Positions 8,414 to 16,674 of a stretch of DNA of 64,000 bases are shown piece after piece. The DNA is taken from contig URVM01000008.1 in the NCBI GenBank assembly GCA_900551325.1, forward strand, positions 1-64,000. Reading direction: 5' to 3'. This DNA comes from an uncultured Eubacteriales bacterium. GTDB lineage: Bacteria; Bacillota; Clostridia; Lachnospirales; Cellulosilyticaceae. Both the position numbers and the translations under genes were made by a program. The notes beneath the pieces were generated by a model. That model did no database searches. It saw nothing but the letters and a program-made list of their open reading frames with translations, and was not told the origin of the DNA. How positions within the stretch are numbered: position 1 is the stretch's first letter; the number at the start of each line of letters is the position of its first letter.

Positions 8414-9116
8414 ATAGGTAAGTGGCAAGTATATCAAGAGCATTTGATTCAATAATAATTTTACCATGTTCCTTTAAAAACATTTCATTCAAATCACTTA
8501 AGTTACCTTGGTCACCAAATTCATCTAATAAGCCTTTTATAATTTCCATATCTGTTTTGCTATTTTTGTTTTCTTCAAGAATAACAAAGTAGCGGTCATC
8601 ATACTTGTAAAGTGAAGTTTCACCAAAGTAAAGATTTTTGATATGGTGAGAAGCAGCGCTTACATCATCTAAATTTTTAAAGATATACATAAAGCTAAGA
8701 GGAGAAGATGGGGTAGGAGCTGGCTGCTTAGAAATAGACGGTGAAGAAGAACTAGATGAGGCAGCTGCCATTTTTTCTAATTCGGCTAAGTCTTTTGCAA
8801 TAGAATCTTTAAAGGTTCTATGAGTAGGACGTTCACCAATTAAGTCTAATTTTTCTTCTATTTGAGCAGGATCTTCTACTTTAGTAACAACAATCATAAT
8901 ACTATCAGTAGAAAGTGGTACAGCTTCTATCATAAGCGGAACATTCTCCGCCTCAAAACCAAAATCTTCATAGGCTTGAGCCATCATATCTCTAAAAAGA
9001 GCTTGAGCCTTAGTAGAACCATAAGCTAGTTCTCCTATCTTTATATCTCTATTTTGTAAATCAGAATGATTAAGAGTGACCCGGATTTGTGTATCGCTAA
9101 TTTTTTCGATCTTCAT
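8412..9116 (-). CDS. mecA: Adaptor protein MecA
   Basis: This 234-residue MecA-family adaptor delivers substrates to the ClpC AAA+ unfoldase. The N-terminal substrate-binding part starts MKIEKISDTQIRV. A Ser/Pro-rich linker (SSSSSSPS) follows near residues 130-150, then the C-terminal ClpC-binding domain (FMYIFKNLDDVSAASHHI). The ATG at 9116 is preferred because AAAGGA lies 10 nt upstream; a GTG three codons earlier directly abuts that site. It is convergent with the DUF1858 gene. In Bacillus it controls ComK and Spo0A; the substrates here are unknown. Confidence 0.93.
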   Translation of the reverse strand: MKIEKISDTQIRVTLNHSDLQNRDIKIGELAYGSTKAQALFRDMMAQAYEDFGFEAENVPLMIEAVPLSTDSIMIVVTKVEDPAQIEEKLDLIGERPTHRTFKDSIAKDLAELEKMAAASSSSSSPSISKQPAPTPSSPLSFMYIFKNLDDVSAASHHIKNLYFGETSLYKYDDRYFVILEENKNSKTDMEIIKGLLDEFGDQGNLSDLNEMFLKEHGKIIIESNALDILATYL

Positions 9117-9402
9117 ACAACTCACATCCTTTCACACCGTCACAGTATTGTAAAATAAATCTAAAGATATAAATTAGTATATGATAATGCTAAATAAAAG
9201 TAAAGAGGATAAATCTATCAAATGTCTTAATTAAAACAGGTTAATTTATTATATGATAATAGTATTGTTTTTATTGCCTTGTTACATATTATCCTTATAA
9301 GGAAATAAAATTATTAATAAATCTTAAGATTAAATTATAAAAACCTACTAGGATGTCATTTTATGAGTATGATATACTTAAACATAATAAAGGAGGTAAA
9401 AT

Positions 9403-11079
9403 ATGCTGAAGAAAATATTATTAGGGGTATTAACGTGTATATTGTTAGGGGTTATTATTGGAAGTATTATTGTTTTCGCACCAACTAAGAAAGAAGTGGA
9501 CCCACTTACATATTTTAATGAGTTTAAACAAGGTCAACTTAATGGTGTGTACGAAGACATAAGAATAGATATGGAGAAACCTATTATTAACCATAATGAT
9601 CAACTTTATGTATCTTATGAATTTGCTAGAACATATATAGATGAAAAAATATTTTATGATGCACAAGAGGAGATTGTAACAATTACAAACTTAGAAGAAA
9701 TCAGAAGAGTAAAGCCTGATGAAAGCACTATGATGGTAAATGAACAAGTAGTAGAGTTACAAACACCATTTATTGTTGAAGAAGATGTACTATATATTCC
9801 AGAAGATTATTTAGAAGAAGAATATGGTGTGTCTATAGAATTGGGTAAAGATGGAAGACTTGTGTGCATTTCTGATTTGACAGTTCAAAAACCTGTGGGA
9901 ATGGTTAAGAAAAGAGAATCAGCATTACGTACTCACCCAGATCAGCAAACACTTATAGTAGATAAAGTTGGAAAAGGTGATAAAGTTATAATTTATAAAG
10001 AGGAAAATGGTTATATGCGTGTACGTAATGAGAATGGTATCATAGGGTATATACCAAGTAGTCATGTAGCTGTAGGTGAAATGACACCTTTAAAACCAAA
10101 TAAAGAGTATAGCTTAGCACCAATAAGTTATCCTGTAGAAGGAAAAGTAAAATTAGTTTGGGACCAAATGACAAGTAGAGCATCTGGAGATTGGTCTATT
10201 CCTAAGTATAGAAATATTAATGGGGCTAATGTAATAGCACCTACGTGGTTTGAATTTGCAGATGAACAAGGTAACTTAATAGATAGAGGTTCAAAAACCT
10301 ATGTAGATAATGCACATGCTAAAGGAATGCAGGTATGGGCATTGATTAGTCATAACTTTACTGAACCAGAACTTACAAGAACTATTTTAACAAGTACATC
10401 TAAAAGACAGTATGTAATAGATCAGTTACTAGAAGCTGCAAAAGTATATGGCTTTGATGGAATTAACGTAGATATCGAAAATGTACAAGCTGATTTTGGT
10501 GATGAATGGGTTCAATTTATGAGAGAATTATCTGTCCAGGCTAAAAGAGCTAATTTAAATATAACAGTAGACGTTTATATACCATCAGCATGGTCAACAC
10601 ACTATCAAAGAGATAAGTTAGCTGAAGTAGTAGATTACTTTATGGTTATGGCTTATGATCAACATTGGTCTGGTTCAGAACAAGCAGGACCTATAGCAGG
10701 TATGAATTGGGTCGAAGAAGGTATACAGCTTAATCTTGAAGAAGTACCTAAAGAAAAGCTTGTCTTAGGTATACCGTTTTATACACGTATTTGGGAAGAA
10801 ACTGAAAGCGGAATAAGTTCTAAAGCATATGGTATAGCGGCTAGTGAAAGCATATTAAATCAGTGGAATGTAAGTCCCGTATACGATGAAGAACATGGTC
10901 AAAATTATGCCCAAAAGATTGATGGCAATAAAATATATCATGTTTGGATAGAGGATGAAACAACAGTATTAAAGAAAGTAACATTAATTAATCAATATGA
11001 TTTAGCAGGATATGCAGGTTGGAAATTAGGTTTAGAAACAAGAGAAGTATGGGATGCCTTAGGGCAAATGGAAGAATAG
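9403..11079 (+). CDS. Membrane-anchored SH3-domain glycoside hydrolase family 18 protein
   Basis: The protein has 558 residues. An N-terminal hydrophobic segment (about residues 5-26) acts as a signal or anchor. It is followed by a copper-amine-oxidase-like repeat region (about 35-140), an SH3 domain (about 155-215) and a GH18 barrel (about 235-555). The catalytic motif FDGINVDIE ends in the acid/base Glu. Related clostridial and Bacillus proteins (YaaH/SleL-like) cleave peptidoglycan or spore-cortex glycan, which fits nearby cwlD, but a chitinase-type substrate is not excluded. AAAGGAGG precedes the ATG and a strong terminator follows. Confidence 0.9.
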   Translation: MLKKILLGVLTCILLGVIIGSIIVFAPTKKEVDPLTYFNEFKQGQLNGVYEDIRIDMEKPIINHNDQLYVSYEFARTYIDEKIFYDAQEEIVTITNLEEIRRVKPDESTMMVNEQVVELQTPFIVEEDVLYIPEDYLEEEYGVSIELGKDGRLVCISDLTVQKPVGMVKKRESALRTHPDQQTLIVDKVGKGDKVIIYKEENGYMRVRNENGIIGYIPSSHVAVGEMTPLKPNKEYSLAPISYPVEGKVKLVWDQMTSRASGDWSIPKYRNINGANVIAPTWFEFADEQGNLIDRGSKTYVDNAHAKGMQVWALISHNFTEPELTRTILTSTSKRQYVIDQLLEAAKVYGFDGINVDIENVQADFGDEWVQFMRELSVQAKRANLNITVDVYIPSAWSTHYQRDKLAEVVDYFMVMAYDQHWSGSEQAGPIAGMNWVEEGIQLNLEEVPKEKLVLGIPFYTRIWEETESGISSKAYGIAASESILNQWNVSPVYDEEHGQNYAQKIDGNKIYHVWIEDETTVLKKVTLINQYDLAGYAGWKLGLETREVWDALGQMEE

Positions 11080-11080
11080 T

Positions 11081-11118
11081 ACCATAAAGCTAGTTCGCTA
11101 GCTTTATGGTCTTTTTTT
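11081..11118 (+). terminator. Intrinsic terminator of the GH18 gene
   Basis: ACCATAAAGCTAG and CTAGCTTTATGGT form a 13-bp perfect stem around TTCG and are followed by seven T residues. The UUCG tetraloop makes it very stable. Confidence 0.95.
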
Positions 11119-11130
11119 ATAAAAATATAT

Positions 11131-11898
11131 TTAGATAATATCTATAGAAAGTTGTTTAAGGGCGTTCAAAATAGTAGGAGAAGGAGAAACCTCTGTAATA
11201 ATACCTTGAATATTATCTAAGCTACTAAACTTATAAAGTTCGATGTAATTAAACTTTTCTTCTTCCATTACAAGATAAGTCTCTAAAGCTTGTGTAATAA
11301 TAGCATGCTTTGTATTTCCATCATCTAGATCAGGAGTAGATAAGTATTGCTCATAAACATTGATTCCACATACACCAATAAAGGCCTTATCAATATTATA
11401 GTTTTGAATTTGGCGGATAGCTTCACTACCAATGGTTCCACCAACAACAGATGAGAATAAACCGCCTATAGAGATAAGTCTTATGCTTGTATGTTTAGCA
11501 AGAACCATTAAAATATCAGCCATATTAGTAATAACGCAAAGAGATAATTGGGTTTGGCTGAGTAACTTGGCAATTTCTAAGTTAGTGGTAGAAGCATCTA
11601 GAAAGATAGTATCACCATCATTAATTAAATCAAGACTTTTCCTGGCAATTACAAGTTTACTATCAAGATTAATAGATTTTCTTTCCCAGACATTTGAAAT
11701 ATGTGAATGAGCAGTTGGAGTAATAGGGATTGCTCCCCCATAAACACGTTTAAGCTTGCCTTGAGCTTCTAGCTCTTTTAAATATTTTCTTATACAGTCT
11801 TCAGTAACATTAAAGGTTGTAGCAAGGTCTTTGACACTAACACGTCCATCAAGTTGTAATAGGTCTAAAATTTTGGAATAACGTTCTTCAAGAAACAT
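11131..11898 (-). CDS. DeoR/GlpR-family transcriptional regulator
   Basis: This 255-residue repressor has a DeoR helix-turn-helix at residues 1-60 (ERYSKILDLLQLDGRVSVKDLATTF, ending in the VYGGA hinge). The sugar-phosphate-sensing domain follows, with DGDTIFLDASTT and IGSEAIRQI motifs. The ATG at 11898 follows GGGAG at 9 nt; the longer frame to 11934 lacks such a site. It is divergent from an MFS transporter, suggesting that it controls that gene in response to a phosphorylated sugar. No sugar-metabolism enzyme is adjacent, so the inducer is unknown. Confidence 0.9.
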   Translation of the reverse strand: MFLEERYSKILDLLQLDGRVSVKDLATTFNVTEDCIRKYLKELEAQGKLKRVYGGAIPITPTAHSHISNVWERKSINLDSKLVIARKSLDLINDGDTIFLDASTTNLEIAKLLSQTQLSLCVITNMADILMVLAKHTSIRLISIGGLFSSVVGGTIGSEAIRQIQNYNIDKAFIGVCGINVYEQYLSTPDLDDGNTKHAIITQALETYLVMEEEKFNYIELYKFSSLDNIQGIITEVSPSPTILNALKQLSIDII

Positions 11899-12024
11899 AC
11901 AATTTATCTCCCTTCTTATAAAACAGTATAGCATTAAAGAGAAATGAAATAAAGAAAGGTTTATTGTTTTTTATTATAAATAAATTATTTATTATTATTT
12001 TTTATTAATTATTATTGTTTAAAG

Positions 12025-12053
12025 TTGATTTGTATAAATAATGGGTTTATAAT
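12025..12053 (+). promoter_or_regulatory. Sigma-A-type promoter of the MFS gene
   Basis: TTGATT (12025-12030) and TATAAT (12048-12053) are 17 nt apart. The start point would be near 12060, just ahead of the direct repeats. Confidence 0.75.
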
Positions 12054-12068
12054 TGTAGCAAAGCTAGG

Positions 12069-12097
12069 TAGCGTCATAGAAATAATCTAGCGTCATA
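12069..12097 (+). promoter_or_regulatory. Paired direct repeats, candidate operator
   Basis: TAGCGTCATA occurs at 12069-12078 and 12088-12097, a 19-nt period of about two helical turns. The pair is bracketed by AAGCTAGG and CTTGGCTT. It lies in the transcribed leader of the MFS gene, suited to a roadblock repressor such as the divergent DeoR protein. The assignment to DeoR is inference. Confidence 0.55.
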
Positions 12098-12132
12098 CTT
12101 GGCTTAATTAAAGGTATTTAAGGGGATATAGA

Positions 12133-13305
12133 ATGAGGCGTAAAATAAATATAAAGTTAGCAGCAGTTCAATTCTTTTTGATGGCAGCCTATGCATCTTA
12201 TTTTAATTTTTTCATATTATTTTTAAGTGATAAGGGATATTCAAAGTTTGAATGTGGGCTTATACAAGCATGTATAGCTATTATTACTTTTATATATCAA
12301 CCTATTTTAGGATATATAACAGACCATTATCTTTCATATAAAAAATCTGTACTAATAAGTATGGGGGTATTACTTGTACTTGCATTAAGTATTCCAAGTA
12401 TAGCTTCTATTTTATTATTAATGGGGCTTTTTGTTGTGCTACACGCAGTAACTATGAGACAAATACCTGTTTTAGTAGATGGTTGGATTGTATCTATTAG
12501 AAATAAACATCCAGAAGTAGATTATGAAAATACCCGTGGAATGGGTTCTATAGGAGCAGGTCTAGCTTCAGTAGTAATGGGGATTTTAATAGGTTATTTA
12601 GGATATGATAAAGTGTTTTATTTTAATGCTCTTTTAGTCAGTATAGCTGGTGTACTTTTATTCTCCTTAGAAGATGTTGGAAGTGAGTACAAAGAAGAAG
12701 CAAAGAAAATACCACTTAAAGGTACAGCAAAACATCTTCTTGAGAATAAAACTTATATGTGCTTTATGATAAGTGCACTATTTTTAAACATGGGGATTAA
12801 AATGGTCAATACTTTTGGACCTCTTATGATGCAAGAGGTTGGAGGAGACAGTGTGTATTATGGCTATGTTATGTTTGTATGTGGCATTATAGAGGCCCTA
12901 ACATTTGCTATAGTAGGGAAAATGCTTCTAAAGAAAAGCTTAGAAAGTATTTATATGAGTGCTATTATGTCTTTGGTAATAGGATGTGTATGCATCTTTA
13001 TGGTACAAAACTTAGTACTTTTTATTATAGGACGTATTGTTATGGGAGCAACCTATGCTATTTATACAGTAATGGTAGTAGCTTATGTAAATAAAGTTAT
13101 AGCACCCTATTTAAAAGCCACAGCAATGGGGGTCTTGATGGCAGGAACAGGGGGAATCGCTCAAATTTTATCTAGTCTTTTTGGTGGATACATATTGGAT
13201 TATTTAAATCGAATGGAAGTTACCTATGTAATGATTGCACTTATTTTGCTTACATTTATAAGTTTTATTCCTAATATGTTAGCAGCTAAAAGAACAACCC
13301 TATAA
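12133..13305 (+). CDS. Major facilitator superfamily transporter
   Basis: This 390-residue integral membrane protein has about 12 hydrophobic segments and resembles the MFS_1-like/nucleoside-proton symporter and phenylpropionate permease group. The N-terminus IKLAAVQFFLMAAYASYFNFFILFL is typical. A cytoplasmic loop near residues 185-205 (EYKEEAKKIPLKG) separates the two six-helix halves. GGGGATATAG precedes the ATG. It is divergent from a DeoR regulator, so it probably imports a sugar or nucleoside, though the substrate cannot be read from sequence. Confidence 0.85.
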   Translation: MRRKINIKLAAVQFFLMAAYASYFNFFILFLSDKGYSKFECGLIQACIAIITFIYQPILGYITDHYLSYKKSVLISMGVLLVLALSIPSIASILLLMGLFVVLHAVTMRQIPVLVDGWIVSIRNKHPEVDYENTRGMGSIGAGLASVVMGILIGYLGYDKVFYFNALLVSIAGVLLFSLEDVGSEYKEEAKKIPLKGTAKHLLENKTYMCFMISALFLNMGIKMVNTFGPLMMQEVGGDSVYYGYVMFVCGIIEALTFAIVGKMLLKKSLESIYMSAIMSLVIGCVCIFMVQNLVLFIIGRIVMGATYAIYTVMVVAYVNKVIAPYLKATAMGVLMAGTGGIAQILSSLFGGYILDYLNRMEVTYVMIALILLTFISFIPNMLAAKRTTL

Positions 13306-13311
13306 ACTAAA

Positions 13312-13341
13312 GTCATTTTTTCCTAAACTCTCTAATACAAT
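13312..13341 (+). promoter_or_regulatory. Candidate sigma-E promoter of cwlD
   Basis: GTCATTTT (13312-13319) and AATACAAT (13334-13341) are 14 nt apart. Each differs at one position from the sigma-E mother-cell elements (GTCATATT, CATACAAT). cwlD is mother-cell expressed in Bacillus. Confidence 0.6.
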
Positions 13342-13382
13342 AAAAGTATAAATAGTACAAGTAAGAGAAAAGAGGAAAGAAA

Positions 13383-14093
13383 ATGGGGTGTATTATTAGA
13401 AAAAATAGATTGAACATGCTTGTGTTAAGTTTAGCATGTCTCATCGCTTTTTGTGCTTATTTAAAATTTGCAAACAGTTCATCTGAAACTTTTAGCTTAT
13501 CAACTGCTTCAAAGGTAATCGTAATTGATCCAGGGCATGGAGGATTTGACCCGGGAAAAACAGGGATTAGTGGAACTAAAGAAGATGAAATTAACCTACA
13601 GATTGCATTTAAATTAAAAAGTTACTTAGAACAATCAGGGGCAACTGTGATTATGACAAGAACGGATGATGAAAAGTTAAAAGGAGAAAAAGGTAATACT
13701 CATAAGAGAAGAGATATGAACTACCGCAAACAAGTGATACAAGAAAGTAATGCAGATATTTTAGTAAGTATACATCAAAACGCTTTTACACAACCACAAG
13801 TAAAGGGAGCACAAGTTTTTTATTATCAAGATTCCGAGAAAGCTAAGTTACTTGCTAGCTGCGTGCAAAAGAGTATAAAGCAGTATGCAGACTCTGATAA
13901 TAAGAGACAGATAAAGAGTAGTAAAGACTACTATATTTTGAAGATAAGTCAAATGCCAGGGGTGATTATAGAATGTGGTTTCCTGACTAATTTAGAAGAA
14001 GAGAAGAAACTTGCAAGTAATAGTTACCAAGATAAGATGGCATGGGCTATTTATGCTGGTTTGGTGCAATACTTTGATACATTAGAACCCTAA
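13383..14093 (+). CDS. cwlD: N-acetylmuramoyl-L-alanine amidase CwlD
   Basis: This 236-residue Amidase_3 enzyme has a signal or anchor segment at residues 12-28. Zinc-site motifs are in order: DPGHGGFDPG, EDEINLQIA, SIHQNAF and the catalytic IECGFLTN. Its length matches CwlD (about 237), which makes muramic-delta-lactam in the spore cortex together with PdaA. The upstream candidate sigma-E promoter fits a mother-cell role. Other sporulation amidases have the same fold, so the CwlD name rests on length and architecture. Confidence 0.87.
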   Translation: MGCIIRKNRLNMLVLSLACLIAFCAYLKFANSSSETFSLSTASKVIVIDPGHGGFDPGKTGISGTKEDEINLQIAFKLKSYLEQSGATVIMTRTDDEKLKGEKGNTHKRRDMNYRKQVIQESNADILVSIHQNAFTQPQVKGAQVFYYQDSEKAKLLASCVQKSIKQYADSDNKRQIKSSKDYYILKISQMPGVIIECGFLTNLEEEKKLASNSYQDKMAWAIYAGLVQYFDTLEP

Positions 14094-14133
14094 GTGGTAA
14101 AGATATAGTGGAGAATTATTAATCTTAATACAT

Positions 14134-14182
14134 AAAAGTCCTATATAGCTAGAGAATTTAATCTAGTTATATAGGACTTTTT
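14134..14182. terminator. Bidirectional terminator between cwlD and the MocR-like gene
   Basis: AAAAGTCCTATATAGCTAGA and TCTAGTTATATAGGACTTTTT pair across a short loop with a T run on each strand. It lies between convergent genes. Confidence 0.92.
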
Positions 14183-14187
14183 ATATA

Positions 14188-15519
14188 TTAGGCTAGCTTA
14201 GATATTCCCTTAAGTGCATCTATGACAAGGGGAAGGGTAGTAGTGTTTAAATGAGCTAATGAAATTCTAAAATAAGGAGATTTAGATTTCATTGTAAAAA
14301 GTTCACCAGGGGCAAGTACAATGTGGTTTTGCAGGAAATGTTTTTCTAGGTCAGAAGCAGAAATAAGCTCAGGTTTAATAAAGAAGAATAAGCTGCCTTG
14401 TTCAGAATAGAGGCTAACAACATTGTTTAATGTTTTAAAAACAGAAAGTAGTAGATGAAAATGTTGTTGGCTACTTTCTATAATAGTTTGTCTAATGGAA
14501 GAAAAAAGCTGTGAGTCTAAATAGTACTGAAGAAATCTTTCATTAAAGGAATAGGAACTAGGCTCATTTAAACGTTTAGTTAGTGTGTTGGGCAGTGCAA
14601 TAAAGGTGTATTGAAAAGCAGGTAAATAAAGTCTAGAAAAATGATAAATATAAATAACTTTTTCACTTTCTGCCAGTGTATAAAGGGGCAATAACAGTTC
14701 TTCGGTATAGGCGAAGTCACTTAAGGTACCATCTTCTATAATATAGAAATTATGAAGCTCTGCTAAATGAAGAAGTTCTTCTTTAATCTCCATACTATAA
14801 GAAATACCTGTGGGATTTTGCACATATGTAGAAACCCAGACAAATGAAATATGTTCTGTTTTTAGAAGTTGTTTTAAAACTTTTATATCTAAGCCTTTTT
14901 CCGTAACAGGTATTTCTAAAACTTTAATACCTAATGAACGAAGAAAGGAGCTATAGCTAAGATCATGATAAGCTTCTACACAGATTGTAGAATTAGGATG
15001 TGTCTTAAGTAAATCAATGAGAAAGCTTGGAAAATGTTTGCTATATCTAACCTGGGAGGGACAAGAGAGTATGCCCACAGATTTAAAGAAGTTACAAATA
15101 CTTTGTTTAAGTAGATTATGCCCTCTATAAAGAGGATCAGAAAAAGCTCCCCAGCCTTCAGTCTCAATAATTTGGTTTGTAAGTTCTGTAATGAGTGTAG
15201 TAGGAAAATAATCTTTACTAAAGGATAAATTACTACAAGGAATAGTTTCACACTTAGGTGGTGTACTAACTGTTTGAGGAGAAGCTACATAGGTGCCACT
15301 TCCAACATAGGCTGTTACCAGACCTTGGTTTTCTAAAAGCTTGTAGGCATTTACAACAGTATCTCGGTTAATATTAAGTTTCTTAGAAAGTGTTCTAATA
15401 GTAGGAAGTTTGGTGTGATTGGGAAGGTCTCCATTTTTAATAAGTCCGGCAAGTGCATTAGTAAGCTGAATATATAAAGGAGTAGGATCAGATTTGGATA
15501 AATGGATAGTACAAAACAT
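14188..15519 (-). CDS. MocR-like GntR regulator with aminotransferase domain lacking the PLP lysine
   Basis: The protein has 443 residues. An N-terminal GntR winged helix (about 5-75; TPLYIQLTNALAGLIKNGDL, TIRTLSKKLNINRDTV) is fused to an aminotransferase-like domain (about 110-440). In MocR proteins a Ser-Lys motif carries the PLP lysine; here the equivalent HFSRLYLPAF has Arg296 (codon AGA). The NPTG and EDGTLSDF motifs are recognisable but diverged. The ATG at 15519 has AGGAGG about 6 nt upstream; the longer frame to 15594 lacks this. Its target and ligand are unknown, and no PLP-synthesis or GABA genes are adjacent. Confidence 0.85.
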   Translation of the reverse strand: MFCTIHLSKSDPTPLYIQLTNALAGLIKNGDLPNHTKLPTIRTLSKKLNINRDTVVNAYKLLENQGLVTAYVGSGTYVASPQTVSTPPKCETIPCSNLSFSKDYFPTTLITELTNQIIETEGWGAFSDPLYRGHNLLKQSICNFFKSVGILSCPSQVRYSKHFPSFLIDLLKTHPNSTICVEAYHDLSYSSFLRSLGIKVLEIPVTEKGLDIKVLKQLLKTEHISFVWVSTYVQNPTGISYSMEIKEELLHLAELHNFYIIEDGTLSDFAYTEELLLPLYTLAESEKVIYIYHFSRLYLPAFQYTFIALPNTLTKRLNEPSSYSFNERFLQYYLDSQLFSSIRQTIIESSQQHFHLLLSVFKTLNNVVSLYSEQGSLFFFIKPELISASDLEKHFLQNHIVLAPGELFTMKSKSPYFRISLAHLNTTTLPLVIDALKGISKLA

Positions 15520-15606
15520 AAGAGCCTCCTTAGGATGTATATTTTTATAAAACGAGTTTATAAAGTATATTAAGAAAGCTAGGAAAATATCCATCCTAAA
15601 AAAGGA

Positions 15607-15640
15607 AAAGCTACAACCTTATTTAGAAGGTGTAGCTTTT
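15607..15640 (-). terminator. Terminator of the dnaD-dnaC operon containing the dnaC stop codon
   Basis: On the minus strand GCTACACCTT and AAGGTTGTAGC form the stem and TTTTCCTTTTTT follows. The TAA stop at 15619-15621 is at the loop edge, so the final codons of dnaC form the first arm. Confidence 0.85.
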
Positions 15641-16671
15641 TTGGTCCATTTTTTAAGTAATCGAATATCTTCGCCAAAGAGTCTAAAAACACTATACTCA
15701 CCAAATATTCTAGAGATAATACGTTCTGAGTAGAGTGTACGCCAGTCATTAAGTGGCAAGTTAGTTGAAATAATAGTTGAAGTATTATTAAGTGCACGAG
15801 TATTAATAACGTGGAATAAATCTGGTCCAGTAAAGCTATTTGTAGCTTCTGTTCCAAAGTCATCAATAATAAGAAGATCTACAGTAAGTAAAATATCTAA
15901 ATTATTCTTTGAATCTTCTTCCATATCTTCACGGTGGAATCTAGATTCTTCAAAGAGCTTAAAAAGCTCTTGAGCACTTAGATAAAGCACACTATATCCT
16001 TGGTTCAATAATTCTTTTGCAATACAATTGCATAAAAAAGTTTTTCCAAGTCCTGTAGGACCATGAAAGAGAATATTGTTTTTACGGTAGCTAAATTGCT
16101 CTACAAAATCAATACACTCTTTATAAATAAGTTCCATGTTTTTTCTAGGAGATTTATTGTACTCCTTATCAACTTTATCAGAATAGAAGTCAAAATCAAA
16201 TGTAGAGAAACTTTGGTCTGCACCTACAGCTTTTAAATTAGACTGATTATAAGATAGGTTAATAAGTGCTTGATTAAAACACTTACATGGCTTATGATTA
16301 GCAAACTCACTAGAAATATCACCCTTATGACTTACATCACTAATAAAGCCAGTATCTTTACAAAGCTCGCATTCATAATGCATGTCTAAGTAGTTAATAG
16401 GATAGCCGTATTCAGCTAGTAATTGTTTCTTTAATCGTCTTAACTCTTCGTTTTTATTACGATAACCTTCTACAAGTGCTTCAGGTGATGAAGTAAGTGC
16501 ATTCTTTATTAAACTAATACCTAGTTGATTTAAAGAACGGTCTATCCTTTCTATATCTGGAATCTTTTTATAAATTTCTTCTTCACGATTACGTTTATCC
16601 TCAGCAGCACGTGTACGTTTTTCATCGTATTGTTTCAAAAGTAGTTTGTACTGAACTTCTTTATTGGTCAT
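15619..16671 (-). CDS. dnaC: DnaC/DnaI-type helicase loader ATPase
   Basis: This 350-residue protein loads the replicative DnaB helicase. The N-terminal region (1-130) ends with a Cys4 zinc-binding pattern (CELC ... CKC) like Bacillus DnaI. The C-terminal AAA+ domain has Walker A GPTGLGKTF and Walker B LLIIDDFG. The ATG lies 3 nt past the dnaD stop, and its AGGAGG site is inside the dnaD 3' end, so the two are translationally linked. The symbol follows clostridial usage; dnaI would be the Bacillus name. IstB-type transposase helper proteins share the fold, but there is no IstA partner here. Confidence 0.88.
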   Translation of the reverse strand: MTNKEVQYKLLLKQYDEKRTRAAEDKRNREEEIYKKIPDIERIDRSLNQLGISLIKNALTSSPEALVEGYRNKNEELRRLKKQLLAEYGYPINYLDMHYECELCKDTGFISDVSHKGDISSEFANHKPCKCFNQALINLSYNQSNLKAVGADQSFSTFDFDFYSDKVDKEYNKSPRKNMELIYKECIDFVEQFSYRKNNILFHGPTGLGKTFLCNCIAKELLNQGYSVLYLSAQELFKLFEESRFHREDMEEDSKNNLDILLTVDLLIIDDFGTEATNSFTGPDLFHVINTRALNNTSTIISTNLPLNDWRTLYSERIISRIFGEYSVFRLFGEDIRLLKKWTKKATPSK

Positions 16672-16674
16672 ATC

